Assembly: GCF_023973825.1 (NCBI RefSeq)
Contig: NC_090127.1
Coordinates: forward strand, 372,001 to 436,000
Direction of reading: 5' to 3'
Source of the DNA: Plasmodium brasilianum
Taxonomy: Eukaryota > Apicomplexa > Aconoidasida > Haemosporida > Plasmodiidae
DNA: 64,000 nucleotides
Of the stretch, positions 25,434-35,437 are shown piece after piece; the stretch's first letter is position 1; each line of letters starts with the position of its first letter. Below the pieces are notes generated by a model that saw nothing but the letters and a program-made list of their open reading frames with translations, ran no database searches and was not told the DNA's origin. Both the position numbers and the translations under genes were made by a program.

Positions 25434-26360
25434 TTAAACAACAATTTGCTTAAAGGTTACTTGATAATTTTTCACATGAACAAATAATTTCCCAAAATGT
25501 GAAAATTTATTTATAATAACCTTGTCATTACTTTTTTCATCATATTTATATATAATTGTATAATTGGTTGATTTATCTGAATTAATTTGTATAATTTTAT
25601 TGTTTGTATAATTCTCTAAAAATTCCACTAAATGTTCCGTAATACAATTAAAATGAATGTTTTGGAAATAAACAAAAGATATAATATGTTCAATTTCTTC
25701 CAGTTTTACATCCAATGGATTTATTGAATATTTATTTATATTATCAATAATTTCCGGGATGTTATTATTAGTATCATTATCTTCATTTACTAAATTATCA
25801 TTTTCTGCCCTATTTATAGTTGCATTACTATTATTATTACTGCTATTCTCCTTATTATTTATTAAATTTAAAATTCCATTTTCCTTTTCATTTAATTCCC
25901 TATTTGTGTCACTACTACTTTCTTTATGATCTCCCGAACTTTTATTTTGTTCATCTAAATTTTTACTTTCATTTTTGCTTCCATTTTTACGCCCATTCTC
26001 GTATTTCTCCTCGTCTTCTTCTTCCTCATCACTCGATATATCTTCATCATCGCTACTCATCCAGTCATACCTTTTTTTCTTTTTATTATTCCCATTACAT
26101 ATGCTACCATCATTGTTTGTTTCATTTGTGTCATCATCTTTTTCAACCTCTTCTAAATCCTTTTTATTCAGATATTTTCCTTTTTCATTCAGGTCTTCTT
26201 TTTCCTCATCTTCCTCCTCTTCTAAATCAAAATTTTCATTTTCATCTAAATTGTTTAAACAATCCAAATCTATCTCTTCTGAATCGTCATCTAATTCTTC
26301 AATCCATTTTTTTTTCTTTTTCTGTTGCTGGGCCTCAACTAGCTTCCTCTTTCCTAGCAT
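25434..26360 (-). CDS. acidic low-complexity protein of unknown function
   Basis: This is a single-exon, 308-residue protein. The N-terminus is basic (MLGKRKLVEAQQQKKKKKW), followed by long Asp/Glu runs, a conserved-looking KKKKRYDWMSSDDEDISSD and an Asn/Ser-rich linker. About 95 C-terminal residues (from NKYSINPLDVKLEEIEHIIS to the end) have regular hydrophobic spacing and probably fold. Alternating basic and acidic tracts are common in nuclear or nucleolar proteins, but that is only a composition argument. I do not recognise a family. The long + strand ORFs here (25820-26449, 25975-26367) are antisense shadows of its repeats. Confidence 0.8.
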   Translation of the reverse strand: MLGKRKLVEAQQQKKKKKWIEELDDDSEEIDLDCLNNLDENENFDLEEEEDEEKEDLNEKGKYLNKKDLEEVEKDDDTNETNNDGSICNGNNKKKKRYDWMSSDDEDISSDEEEEDEEKYENGRKNGSKNESKNLDEQNKSSGDHKESSSDTNRELNEKENGILNLINNKENSSNNNSNATINRAENDNLVNEDNDTNNNIPEIIDNINKYSINPLDVKLEEIEHIISFVYFQNIHFNCITEHLVEFLENYTNNKIIQINSDKSTNYTIIYKYDEKSNDKVIINKFSHFGKLFVHVKNYQVTFKQIVV

Positions 26361-28223
26361 TTTCTAATTTTTTAATTCAAAACATTATCATACATGTGTA
26401 TATAATATATTGTATTTTTGTATTTTTGTATGTATGTATGTACATATGAATGTAAGCATCTGTGAAGATACGTATCCGCGGAGGAATGTAAGCATAAGAA
26501 CATGCACACAACTATACAAGCATTATATATATATATATATATATGTAGCGAATATTTGCTAAATCATTATTTCACATAAAAATACTAATATACTCTTGAT
26601 TCTGCGAATTTGTAAGAAATACGGAATTACAGAGGATTCCTTTGAAAAATAAGTTTATGTATTAAATTACGCATAGATGAAAAAATCGGCGATGTGAATC
26701 AACTAATTATGTAAAATGACATCGTACGTACATACGTATATATATACATAAACGTACGTACATCCATATATATTTATACGTATATGTATGTATAAATATA
26801 TATTTTTTTTTTTTTATATAAATTCATTTAATTTTTGCCCCATTAATTTTTCATATATTTTATTCATAAATTTTACCAATATTTTAAAGATAATTGTAAT
26901 TTACATTAAAATTTTTTTTCTTTTTAAATAGTCACAAAAAAATTATAAATTATTTTACGTATATTTGTAAAATATACGAAAAACTTTTATTGTTCGAAAT
27001 ATATTTGCTACAGATTATAAACAATAAATAATTTAAAAAGAGTATTTTATAATTATATATTATGGGCGTTTGTCGTATATAAAAAAAAATTTTTTTTTAT
27101 TAAAATAACGTGCATGATTTTTATATATTGCTATACCATTGTCAGAGTTTCTTATTAGTAAATATATACAAAAATAAGTATACATATAATTAGAGAATAT
27201 TTAAGTGATTTAATATAATTTGTTAAATTAAAAAGCACGTGCAAGCTTATTATTTTACCTCTTTTTCTTTATGTTTTTGCTCTTTATTTAGGATCCTTAT
27301 GATCCTAATTTTAATTTTTTGCTTTTTCTTATTTTTTTAAAAATAAATATACAAGTCACAAACGATATTCGTATGTAATATATATACAGAAACATTAATG
27401 AATGATTTTCTTAATGAAATTTTTTTTATTGCCTGCCCTTACAAATTAAAATAGTATAAAATGGGCTATAATTTTAGATAAATTTTCGTCCTAATTTATA
27501 TTTTAAATATATATCAGTGCAAAATTTTTTTTGTGCTTTGAAATATCACGTGTATTATTATATTTATTATTCGTTAATTTAATTATTAACTTAAGCATTT
27601 TCTTAATTTTTGTTTTATTATAAATTTATATAAAAAAAAGGGAAGAGCGGGAAATATCAGAAAATAATGAAGTATATTCAACTTTAACTGTATTTTCCAT
27701 AATTTTTTTTTTATATTTCATATCCGTTCAACTAAAAAAAAAAAAAAAAAATGTTCACACAAAAAAAATATATTTTTTTCTTGAATACAAAAACAAATAT
27801 TGAAAAAAAAAATTATAAGAGTAAGCATAAATATTTTATATACGTATACATATATATTTTTCTATATGTGCAACAGCTTTTCAAAATTTTACAACTCAAA
27901 CATTTTCGTTTTGTGCATGATAAAAAATGTAGAGACAGTCTTTTTTTTTTTTTTCTTTTTTCCGATTAAAGAAAGTTCATACATGTTTTTCACCATTTGC
28001 CATTATTACTTATTATAAATTACGGGTTGTTATGTTGTTATAAAACCCCTAGTAATATACAATTAGGTAAACGAGTTTCATAGAATAGTTTTGTTAATAC
28101 ATAATAAAAGCTCTGTGATGAGCACATGCGTACAATACAGGACTAGCTATTAATCGAACGTTTAATCAATGAGCATTGAAGACCCATATATATACATATA
28201 TATGCGCATACGTTTGCTATCTA
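26361..28223. other. intergenic, AT-rich
   Basis: About 1.9 kb between two - strand genes, containing the upstream region of the acidic protein. TA tracts lie at 26526-26543, poly-A at 27733-27750 and T tracts near 27945. ORFs at 27751-28018 begin in poly-A and look spurious. Confidence 0.7.
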
Positions 28224-29595
28224 TTATTCCTTTTCTTTTTTTTTTTCACGTTGTATCCATGACACAGCTATTTTCCTGTTGTCATTTTTTTTTTCGTTAA
28301 CCGTATACTTTATATTTACCGTTTCAGATTTTTTACCTATGTAATAAAAAACCGTACAAAATGAAAAAAAAAATATTAATTGTTACCATATCCTGGGTAA
28401 CATTCTTCATAAGTATCTGCAAAAATGTTTTGAGTTAAACTATTCTTATTTTCATTTGAAACTTTGCTAGTTGCTCTTCTAAGAATACTTTCAGGCTTAA
28501 ATAAATTTAAGTTATTGTTCATATCATACATTTTATATTCTTCGTTTTTTTCTTTGTCGAGTTCTTCCCTGACTCCTTTTTGCGTTATAATATCATAATT
28601 ATTTTGACTCGTTTTGGTATCTATACCTTTACTGTTATTTACATTACTATTAGTGAAATTGTAAACATTACTTAACAAGTTGGTACTATTTTCTTCTAAA
28701 TTATTATTACTATTACTAGCCGTATCATCACACTTTTTAAAAATGTCAATATCGTCATCATCGTAAATGTGTTCCTCCTTTTTTAAAAGGTTCGTTGTTA
28801 GGGGCCTTTTTGATAACCTTTCACTTTTTTTTTTTTCCTATTTTCCATATGCCATTTAAAACAAGTATCAATTTCTTCAATAAAAGAGTTTTTTAAGTAA
28901 TATGTATATTTCGTTTTTATATCATCTACATTATATATATATTTAATGGGTACATCATTTTTGTCCACATCCATGCCTATGTTATATTTATAATTAATTG
29001 CGTGAATATTCTTATTATAATTTTTAAATTTCATATTATTCATAATATTATCGTAAATATTTTCAATTTTTTTCTTAAAATGTATGTGGTGTGGATGTTC
29101 ATACAAAAAAAAATATTTAAAAATATTTTTTGATTCATCATTCGAAAAGGAAGGTATTTTATTAGAAAAAAGACCACCACTACTACCGATGCCAGTAGTT
29201 CTATTTCCTTTCAATTTTTCCCTTTCTGAACTAATTTTATCAATCAATTTATTTCTTACTTTATTTAATAATAAGAAATCAAGACCCTTTACCAAATGTG
29301 TATGTTCAACATCACCTCCCATAAATTTGGATTCATCAATCGTATTATTTACATTGTTATATAATACACTTGCGTCTTTTACATCTTTTATTATGCCCTT
29401 TCTTCTTTCTGCTGCTCTATCTCTGTACTTTTGCTCCTGTTTTTCTTCATTCTTTTTTTTTTTTATTAAATATTTTTGTTTTCTCTTCAATTTTTTTTCC
29501 TCCTTTAGTAACGCATTATTTTCTTTTTCTTTTTTTTCTCTTTCATAATTATCAAAAACAATACGAAAGTCATTATTTGTTAATTCACCAGACAT
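28224..29595 (-). CDS. RED/IK-family splicing factor, frame broken at a poly-A run
   Basis: RED (IK) is a component of activated spliceosomes. Exon 1 (29595-28387) begins MSGELTNNDFRIVF. The RED signature follows: KYRDRAAERRKG, then GGDVEHTHLVKGLDFLLLNKVR. The frame stops at 28798 just after a 12-A run (28836-28825). Resumed in another frame, the sequence reads KKEEHIYDDDDIDIF and later FADTYEECYPGYG, both matching RED motifs, so this is one gene. A single missing A restores it, and the restored length also gives the phase needed for the splice at 28387. A short terminal exon (28336-28224) continues GKKSETVNIKYTVNEKK to TAA through a 50 nt intron. The product would be about 440 residues. Confidence 0.9.
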
Positions 29596-30840
29596 ATTTT
29601 TTAGTGTATATATTTAAAAAAAAAAAAAAAAAAAAAAGGGGCGAAAAAGGAAAATCACAAAATAGTTATATAAAATAACAGTGTGTTCTCACGGCGCCTT
29701 CAAAAATGATACAAACAAAATTAACGAAGGTTAATAAAGTCCTTAAATGACAAAATAGTGAAATTGTGAAATAGTAATATAATAAAAATAGGAAGTGAAG
29801 CCTCTTTATATGAATCAGTGTGTAATAACTCAAAGATTTAAAAAAAAAAAACGAAAAAATATAATAAAAATGAAATTGTCATATGTGAATAAGCAAATGT
29901 TTTTTTTTTTTATTAAAGAGGATCATTAATTTTATATTTAATTTTCACATTTTCTAATCCACAAACTTCCCTTCAGTGACATGAAGAAATAATGATTTAA
30001 AAGAATGTCCTATTTTTATAAAAAAAAGTTCTGAAGCAATGCACTTCTTTCTAATATGTAAAATACAAAAATGCTTACAAAGAAGTGTAAAACTCGTATT
30101 CATACAAATGCTTTCAACCTCCTCAAAAGAGAACCACTGTCAAGAAGTGTTAACACATATATTAAATTCGTATGTATGCATATATATATGGGTATATCAT
30201 AATATGGAATTAAATCGAAAAAGGTAGAGGGAATAAAAAACACCATATATATGCCTAACCTATTTTGAAGAGCGACTAATATTTAAGTAAAAGAAAATAA
30301 AATCTTCTGTATTGTATAAATTACAGTTTATAAAGAAAATTTATTTCAAATTGTACACAAACATAATATGTATTATATTATTGTACATAATATCTGTTCA
30401 AATTTAAAACAAGAAAATTGACATAAAAAAAAAAAGGAAAAGAAAAAAAATGTAAAACACATTTATTTTTACAAATTATCTCATTAAAATATTATATATA
30501 TATGCGGAACTGATTTGTTTTATAGAACATATATTTTTTTTTTTTTATCCTATTTATATCCCTTGGAAAACCTGATATATTAACATTTTATCCAAAAAAA
30601 ATGTAATAAAATTTGCCTTTTATTTAAAGGATTTTATTTATAATGGCGAAGCACTAATAAAATTAAATTAATATTTTATTTTGCTATTTCCTTTGGCTTT
30701 TCCTTATTATTTCAAATTTTATTAACTACATGAATTATTACATAGTCGAGCTATCGTTTCTTTGTCGTATACGTTTTCACATATTTTGATTAGCTTAATG
30801 GGAATTATGTTACGTATGTACGAAACATTTGTATGCAGTA

Positions 30841-30871
<31 letters not shown>

Positions 30872-31049
30872 TATATATGCATAATTACATAGTTGCATTA
30901 TCCATTAAAATAAAATTTAAGAATACATTAAAGTAGTATGATCTATATCATTAATTAGCGATCTTGAATAATTCTCCAAATGATAGCTATACATACATAA
31001 TGTATAGAAATATTTTAAAAAATAATGAAATGAGATCTTATAAAAAAGG
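29596..31049. other. divergent intergenic region (RED / U1A)
   Basis: Should contain both promoters. A 21-base A tract lies at 29617-29637, directly before RED, and TA tracts lie at 30841-30868 before the snRNP gene. The ORFs at 30039-30227 and 30917-31120 are not convincing. Confidence 0.65.
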
Positions 31050-33101
31050 ATGAATAGCAAAACGGTAAACAATGCAAACAATAATAAGGGGACTATTGAA
31101 CCTTTCACGAATTCAAACATACATCCGATACCTAGTGATATTCATAACAGTTCGCAGAATCAACTAATAAATAAAACAACTAATAATAGAAATAATAGCA
31201 CAAACAACGTACAAAATGAAAATTTCATACTTTTAAATTCGAATTATTGTAGTGTAGATATGCAGAATAAAGGAAATAATATTACCAATGAAAGTTATAT
31301 CAAATTGGAGCAAAATTATAATGGGGATATTATGAATGCTAATAATTTTACCCCCAATAATGATAGTACTAAAAGAAATTCCATACCCTCAAACGGCACA
31401 GGAAATGCAGATAACATTGAAACTCTGAATAATTCGAATAATATGAACAGTTCAGGTAATTCCAGTGCAACTGTAAATTTAAATACGAGTGCAAATTCAA
31501 ATTCATGTGCAGATCCAAATGCGAATGTAAATCCAGATGAAAATGCCAATACTAATAATATTATAAATAATTCTCATAATAACGCAAATTATAATATGAA
31601 TCCAAATTGCAATCCAAATATGAATTACAATATGCACGGAAAAGCAATGGGTAATGCAAAGACAATGTATAGCCAGTATCCAGTAAATATGAATGCACTA
31701 ATGAATATGTATCCAAATAATGATAATATGCCAAATCCTTTACGAATGCCTATGTATCCAACACAGCAAAATATAGTATATAATAATAATATGAATTTTA
31801 TGAATAGTAAAGCATATTTAAAACACCTAAAGTATAATAAAGTAATTACTGCTGATCCAAGCATACAGCCAAATGAAACATTATACGTAAAAAATTTAAA
31901 TGATAGAATTAAATCTGAAGAAATGAAAAAAAGCTTAAAAGATCTATTCAAACAATATGGAGTAATTGAAGATTTAATAGTTATGAAATCCTTTTGGAGA
32001 AAGGGACAAGCGTGGATTGTTTATGACAATATTGAAAGTTCAACAAAAGCATTAAATGCATTACAAGGATTTGTACTATTCGGAAAAATAATGCAAATAA
32101 ATTATTCTCATAACAAAAGTGACATACATTCAAAAAGAGATGGTACATTTGTTGAAAGATCAAAACAGCCAAAAAAACCAAAACAAGTACTTGAACGAGA
32201 GCAAAGACAAAAAGAAATTTTTGAGAGAATGCATAGGAGTTATTTGGAAATGCAAATGAAAAATTTTAATATAATGAATAATATTGAAATAGAAAAAAAA
32301 CAGAAAATTGATTTAAGTCAAATGGATAAACAAGCATTAATTGCAAAAGCCCAAGCAAAAGCATATGAAGAAAAAAATAAAAAAAAAGGCGAAGATTTGT
32401 CAAAAAGAAATAATATTAATAATAATAATAATATGTATCATCCACCTTTTTACCCTATGAACAACTTCGTGCCTATACAAAGTAATGTAGTAATAGCATG
32501 CAAAATTTTATTTGTCGAAAATGTTGTAGAAAATGTTAACACTCAAGCTTTCAATGATTTATTTAAAAATTTTGCTGGATTTATTGAAGCTAGAATTATT
32601 CCACAAAGAAATGTTGCCTTTGTTGACTATTCTGACGAAGCAGCAGCAACCTATGCAATGAAAGGTAATAAGATCAGAAAAACAATTTGCGCAAACCATT
32701 GTTCTAGTATTACATAGAATATATATACCTATAAATATGTGCACGTGCGCTTGAATGTATGTGTACTTATATATAATATCCCCATCCATAGAAACCGATA
32801 TTATATACAATACGTATATATTTTAAAATTCTCCAAAAAAAAAGAAAATTAAATTAAGTTAATACACAAAAAATACTATAAAAAAAATTGTTCTAACATT
32901 GAAAAATGTTTATTAAAATAAAAAAAAAGAAAATATATTATCGTCGATTTTTGGGCGTATATGTTCATGTACGATATATATATTATGTGCATTTTGCATA
33001 TTTATTTCATCTCAATTTTTTTTATATATTTTTCATTTGCAGCTTTACAAAATTATGAATTACAAGGATCCAAATTAAAAATATCATATGCCAAAAGATA
33101 A
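31050..33101 (+). CDS. U1A/U2B''-type snRNP RNA-binding protein, two exons
   Basis: Exons are 31050-32664 and 33043-33101, phase 1, 557 residues. About 265 N-terminal residues are Asn-rich low complexity. RRM1 starts at ETLYVKNLNDRIKSEEMKKS with RNP1-like KGQAWIVY, then GTFVERSKQPKKP, a strong match to U1A/U2B''. A charged linker with an Ala/Lys helix leads to RRM2 (KILFVENV, RNVAFVDYSDEAAATYAM), completed by the second exon (ALQNYELQGSKLKISYAKR). The family binds U1 or U2 snRNA stem-loops in splicing. I cannot decide U1A versus U2B'' from sequence; one protein may serve both, as in Drosophila SNF. The N-terminal extension is absent from animal homologues. Confidence 0.93.
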
Positions 33102-33327
33102 TTCAGTTAAATGTATAAGTAACTTACAACCATCAAGAAGTGTATCCTCCTTACATACATGCGTATTTTATTTTTTTATGTAGCTTTTTTACGTAAGTTA
33201 TTAATAGACTTCCATAAAACATCCATCTAAAAGAAGAAAAAACCATAAAAAATATTTATAAACGTAAATAATTCTTTCAGCTGTAAATATGCAAATGGGG
33301 AAAATGGGAGAATGAAACAAAAAAGAC

Positions 33328-33358
<31 letters not shown>

Positions 33359-33424
33359 AACGAAAAAAAATAAAATAAAATAAAACATTTCATAATTTTC
33401 CCATGGTGTGTCAGATTACTCTGT
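33102..33424. other. short convergent intergenic region
   Basis: About 320 bp between the U1A-type and RRP40 3' ends, with an A tract at 33330-33347. No gene seen. Confidence 0.75.
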
Positions 33425-34330
33425 TCAAAAGTGTGTAAACTGCGAAAAGTATACCTGTGTTTTAGTCATCCCATAGGAGTACCGCAGAGCGCTGTGTATC
33501 ATATTAGTTTCCTGCGGATCATCCGTTTTAACCCATACTCTAACAAAAAAAAGAAAAGAAAAGAAAAGGTATGCATCTATATATGCGTGCTTACATACAT
33601 GTACTCGCCTGTACAAATAAACGAAAAAGGAAATGTTTTAATCGGTCACATGTGAATGCCTGCGTACATGCATACACATACATTCGTCACTAATGTCATA
33701 TACATAAATTATATATTTTGTCCCATATAACCTTCCATTATGACCAATTGCTATTTCGTAATTAATATCTTTCCCAATTAAATCTAATATATAACACCTG
33801 TCTCCTATTAAGCTTTTTGAGTAAGAAATATTAACTGGAAATAAAAAGCCATCTACTAATTCCCCCAAATAATTCTCATAATTTATCCATGATTTTACAT
33901 CTGCTGAATTAATACAGCTAGCAACAACACTATTATTATCCAAATTAATTTTTTCCACTATCATATATAGCAATGTACCGTTCATTAAGTTAGGAAAACT
34001 ACTTTTTGTAGCATACTTAAAACTCTCAATTTTGTGTATAATACATTCACAGTTACAATTGATATCCATAATATAATAATCTAGCTTCTTTGATTTTACT
34101 ATACCTATTACTAGATCACCTACTTTGGGTATATACTTGTGGCTTTTGTTCATTATATCATATTTATAAGGATAATATGGTGTTTTTAACAAGATCCCTG
34201 AACATTTACTTCTGTATATGCTGTCATACTCACTGTCATGAATTTTCTCAAAATTATTTTCATTAATTTTATTTATTTTATTTTTCTCAACATTAACATA
34301 ATCCCCGCTTATAAAAACAGTATCTTCCAT
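33425..34330 (-). CDS. RRP40: exosome complex component RRP40, two exons
   Basis: RRP40 is one of the S1/KH cap subunits of the RNA exosome, which guides RNA to the nuclease. Exon 1 is 34330-33732 and exon 2 is 33539-33425 (donor AAG|GTTATATG, acceptor TTGTTAG), giving 237 residues, like yeast Rrp40 (240). Key matches are YIPKVGDLVIGIVKSK (S1 start), DYYIMDIN, FKYATKSSFPNLMNGTLLY, GDRCYILDLIG and EIAIGHNGR joined to VWVKTDDPQET, the RRP40 KH-domain pattern. The first exon is open 40 codons further upstream, but that part translates TA-rich repeat, so MEDTVFISGDYV is chosen as the start. Without the splice the protein would end in junk. Confidence 0.94.
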
Positions 34331-35196
34331 TTTCTTCTTTTTCACAAGTATACAAATAGGCAAAAATAGGATGATTCCTGTTATACAGAAGTACATATAT
34401 GTATATGCAATAAATATATGTACGTACATATATATATTGTAAAATATCATAAATATAATATTTATTTATTTTTTATTTTACAATTATATGAAGTTTTCTT
34501 AAAATTTTTTTTTTTTTTTTTTGGATTTTTTATGTATAAATGAGGAATAAAGAAAAAAAAAAAATAGCGAACCATTTGGTACCAGATGTACTTAGAAACC
34601 TTTTAGCAAAATGAAAAAATAAAGAATCTGTCAAAATGGTAAATTCAGTGAACCATTAAACAAAAATTAAGCAACGTTTCTCAACATCGTGCCAAATTGA
34701 ACAGTATACGTATTATAATAATATCTGTATAACGTATATACATATATATACGTATATATGGAAAAATAGTGCCTATGCAAAGATAAATTTTTCCCCTCTT
34801 TTTATACTACTTTTCTCTTCAGTATAATGAAGAATTCTTTTCTGTGTCACTTTTAAAATTATATTTGAAGTTTCTAAGAAAAGTACTTTAAAAATTCTGC
34901 GTTTATAATTTTAAAAAAGCTATTATCAATTATCTTCAGCATTTACTTTGCTTTATGTCCTTTTGTGACACAAAAATTCATAAAAAAAAAATGAAAAAAG
35001 AAAAATGAGCTAAAAGCATAAAAAATTATAAAATTTTCCTTTTCAGTAGTAAATAAAGCGATGTAGATATGACATAAAAGCAAAAAGTTCACTGTGATTC
35101 ACCTGATACATATGTGAATATATACAATATATATATTCATATATATATCCTGTATTAATGTTTTAACCTTTCAAATATTTTATGCAGTTGTATTAC

Positions 35197-35227
<31 letters not shown>

Positions 35228-35437
35228 CTACGTGACTATAGGAACCGTTCACGTAAATGTGGGAACAGCAATTGTCTCTTTGGAATCCCCTTTTCTGACG
35301 TCTTCCACCCCCTGTTTACGTCTTAATATCATTATCTCATTTGTTATCGTGTCCTTGTATGCCTTTTATTTAGTTACATTATCCTCCGTCTCCCAGAAAC
35401 CCCTATTTAATGTACTATTCTGAAAAGTGTATACACA
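34331..35437. other. divergent intergenic region (RRP40 / UTP6)
   Basis: Probably both promoters. T and A tracts lie at 34507-34522 and 34553-34564, and a TA tract at 35195-35221. The last 200 bp are unusually GC-rich and include a 63-codon ORF (35232-35423) that I read as UTP6 5' UTR. Confidence 0.65.

Noticed and set aside
25820..26449. 209-codon + strand ORF
   Set aside because: It is antisense to the Asp/Glu/Asn-rich - strand protein and its composition (Ser/Phe/His/Tyr) is the complement of those codons.
27751..28018. Two overlapping 72-codon + strand ORFs
   Set aside because: They begin in poly-A and end in poly-T, with only homopolymer-type residues.
34331..34450. 40-codon N-terminal extension of RRP40
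   Set aside because: It translates TA-rich upstream DNA into Tyr/Met/Ile repeats; the family starts at or near MEDTVFISGDYV.
35232..35423. 63-codon + strand ORF before UTP6
   Set aside because: No recognisable domain, lies in the expected UTP6 5' UTR and is overlapped by an equally long antisense ORF.
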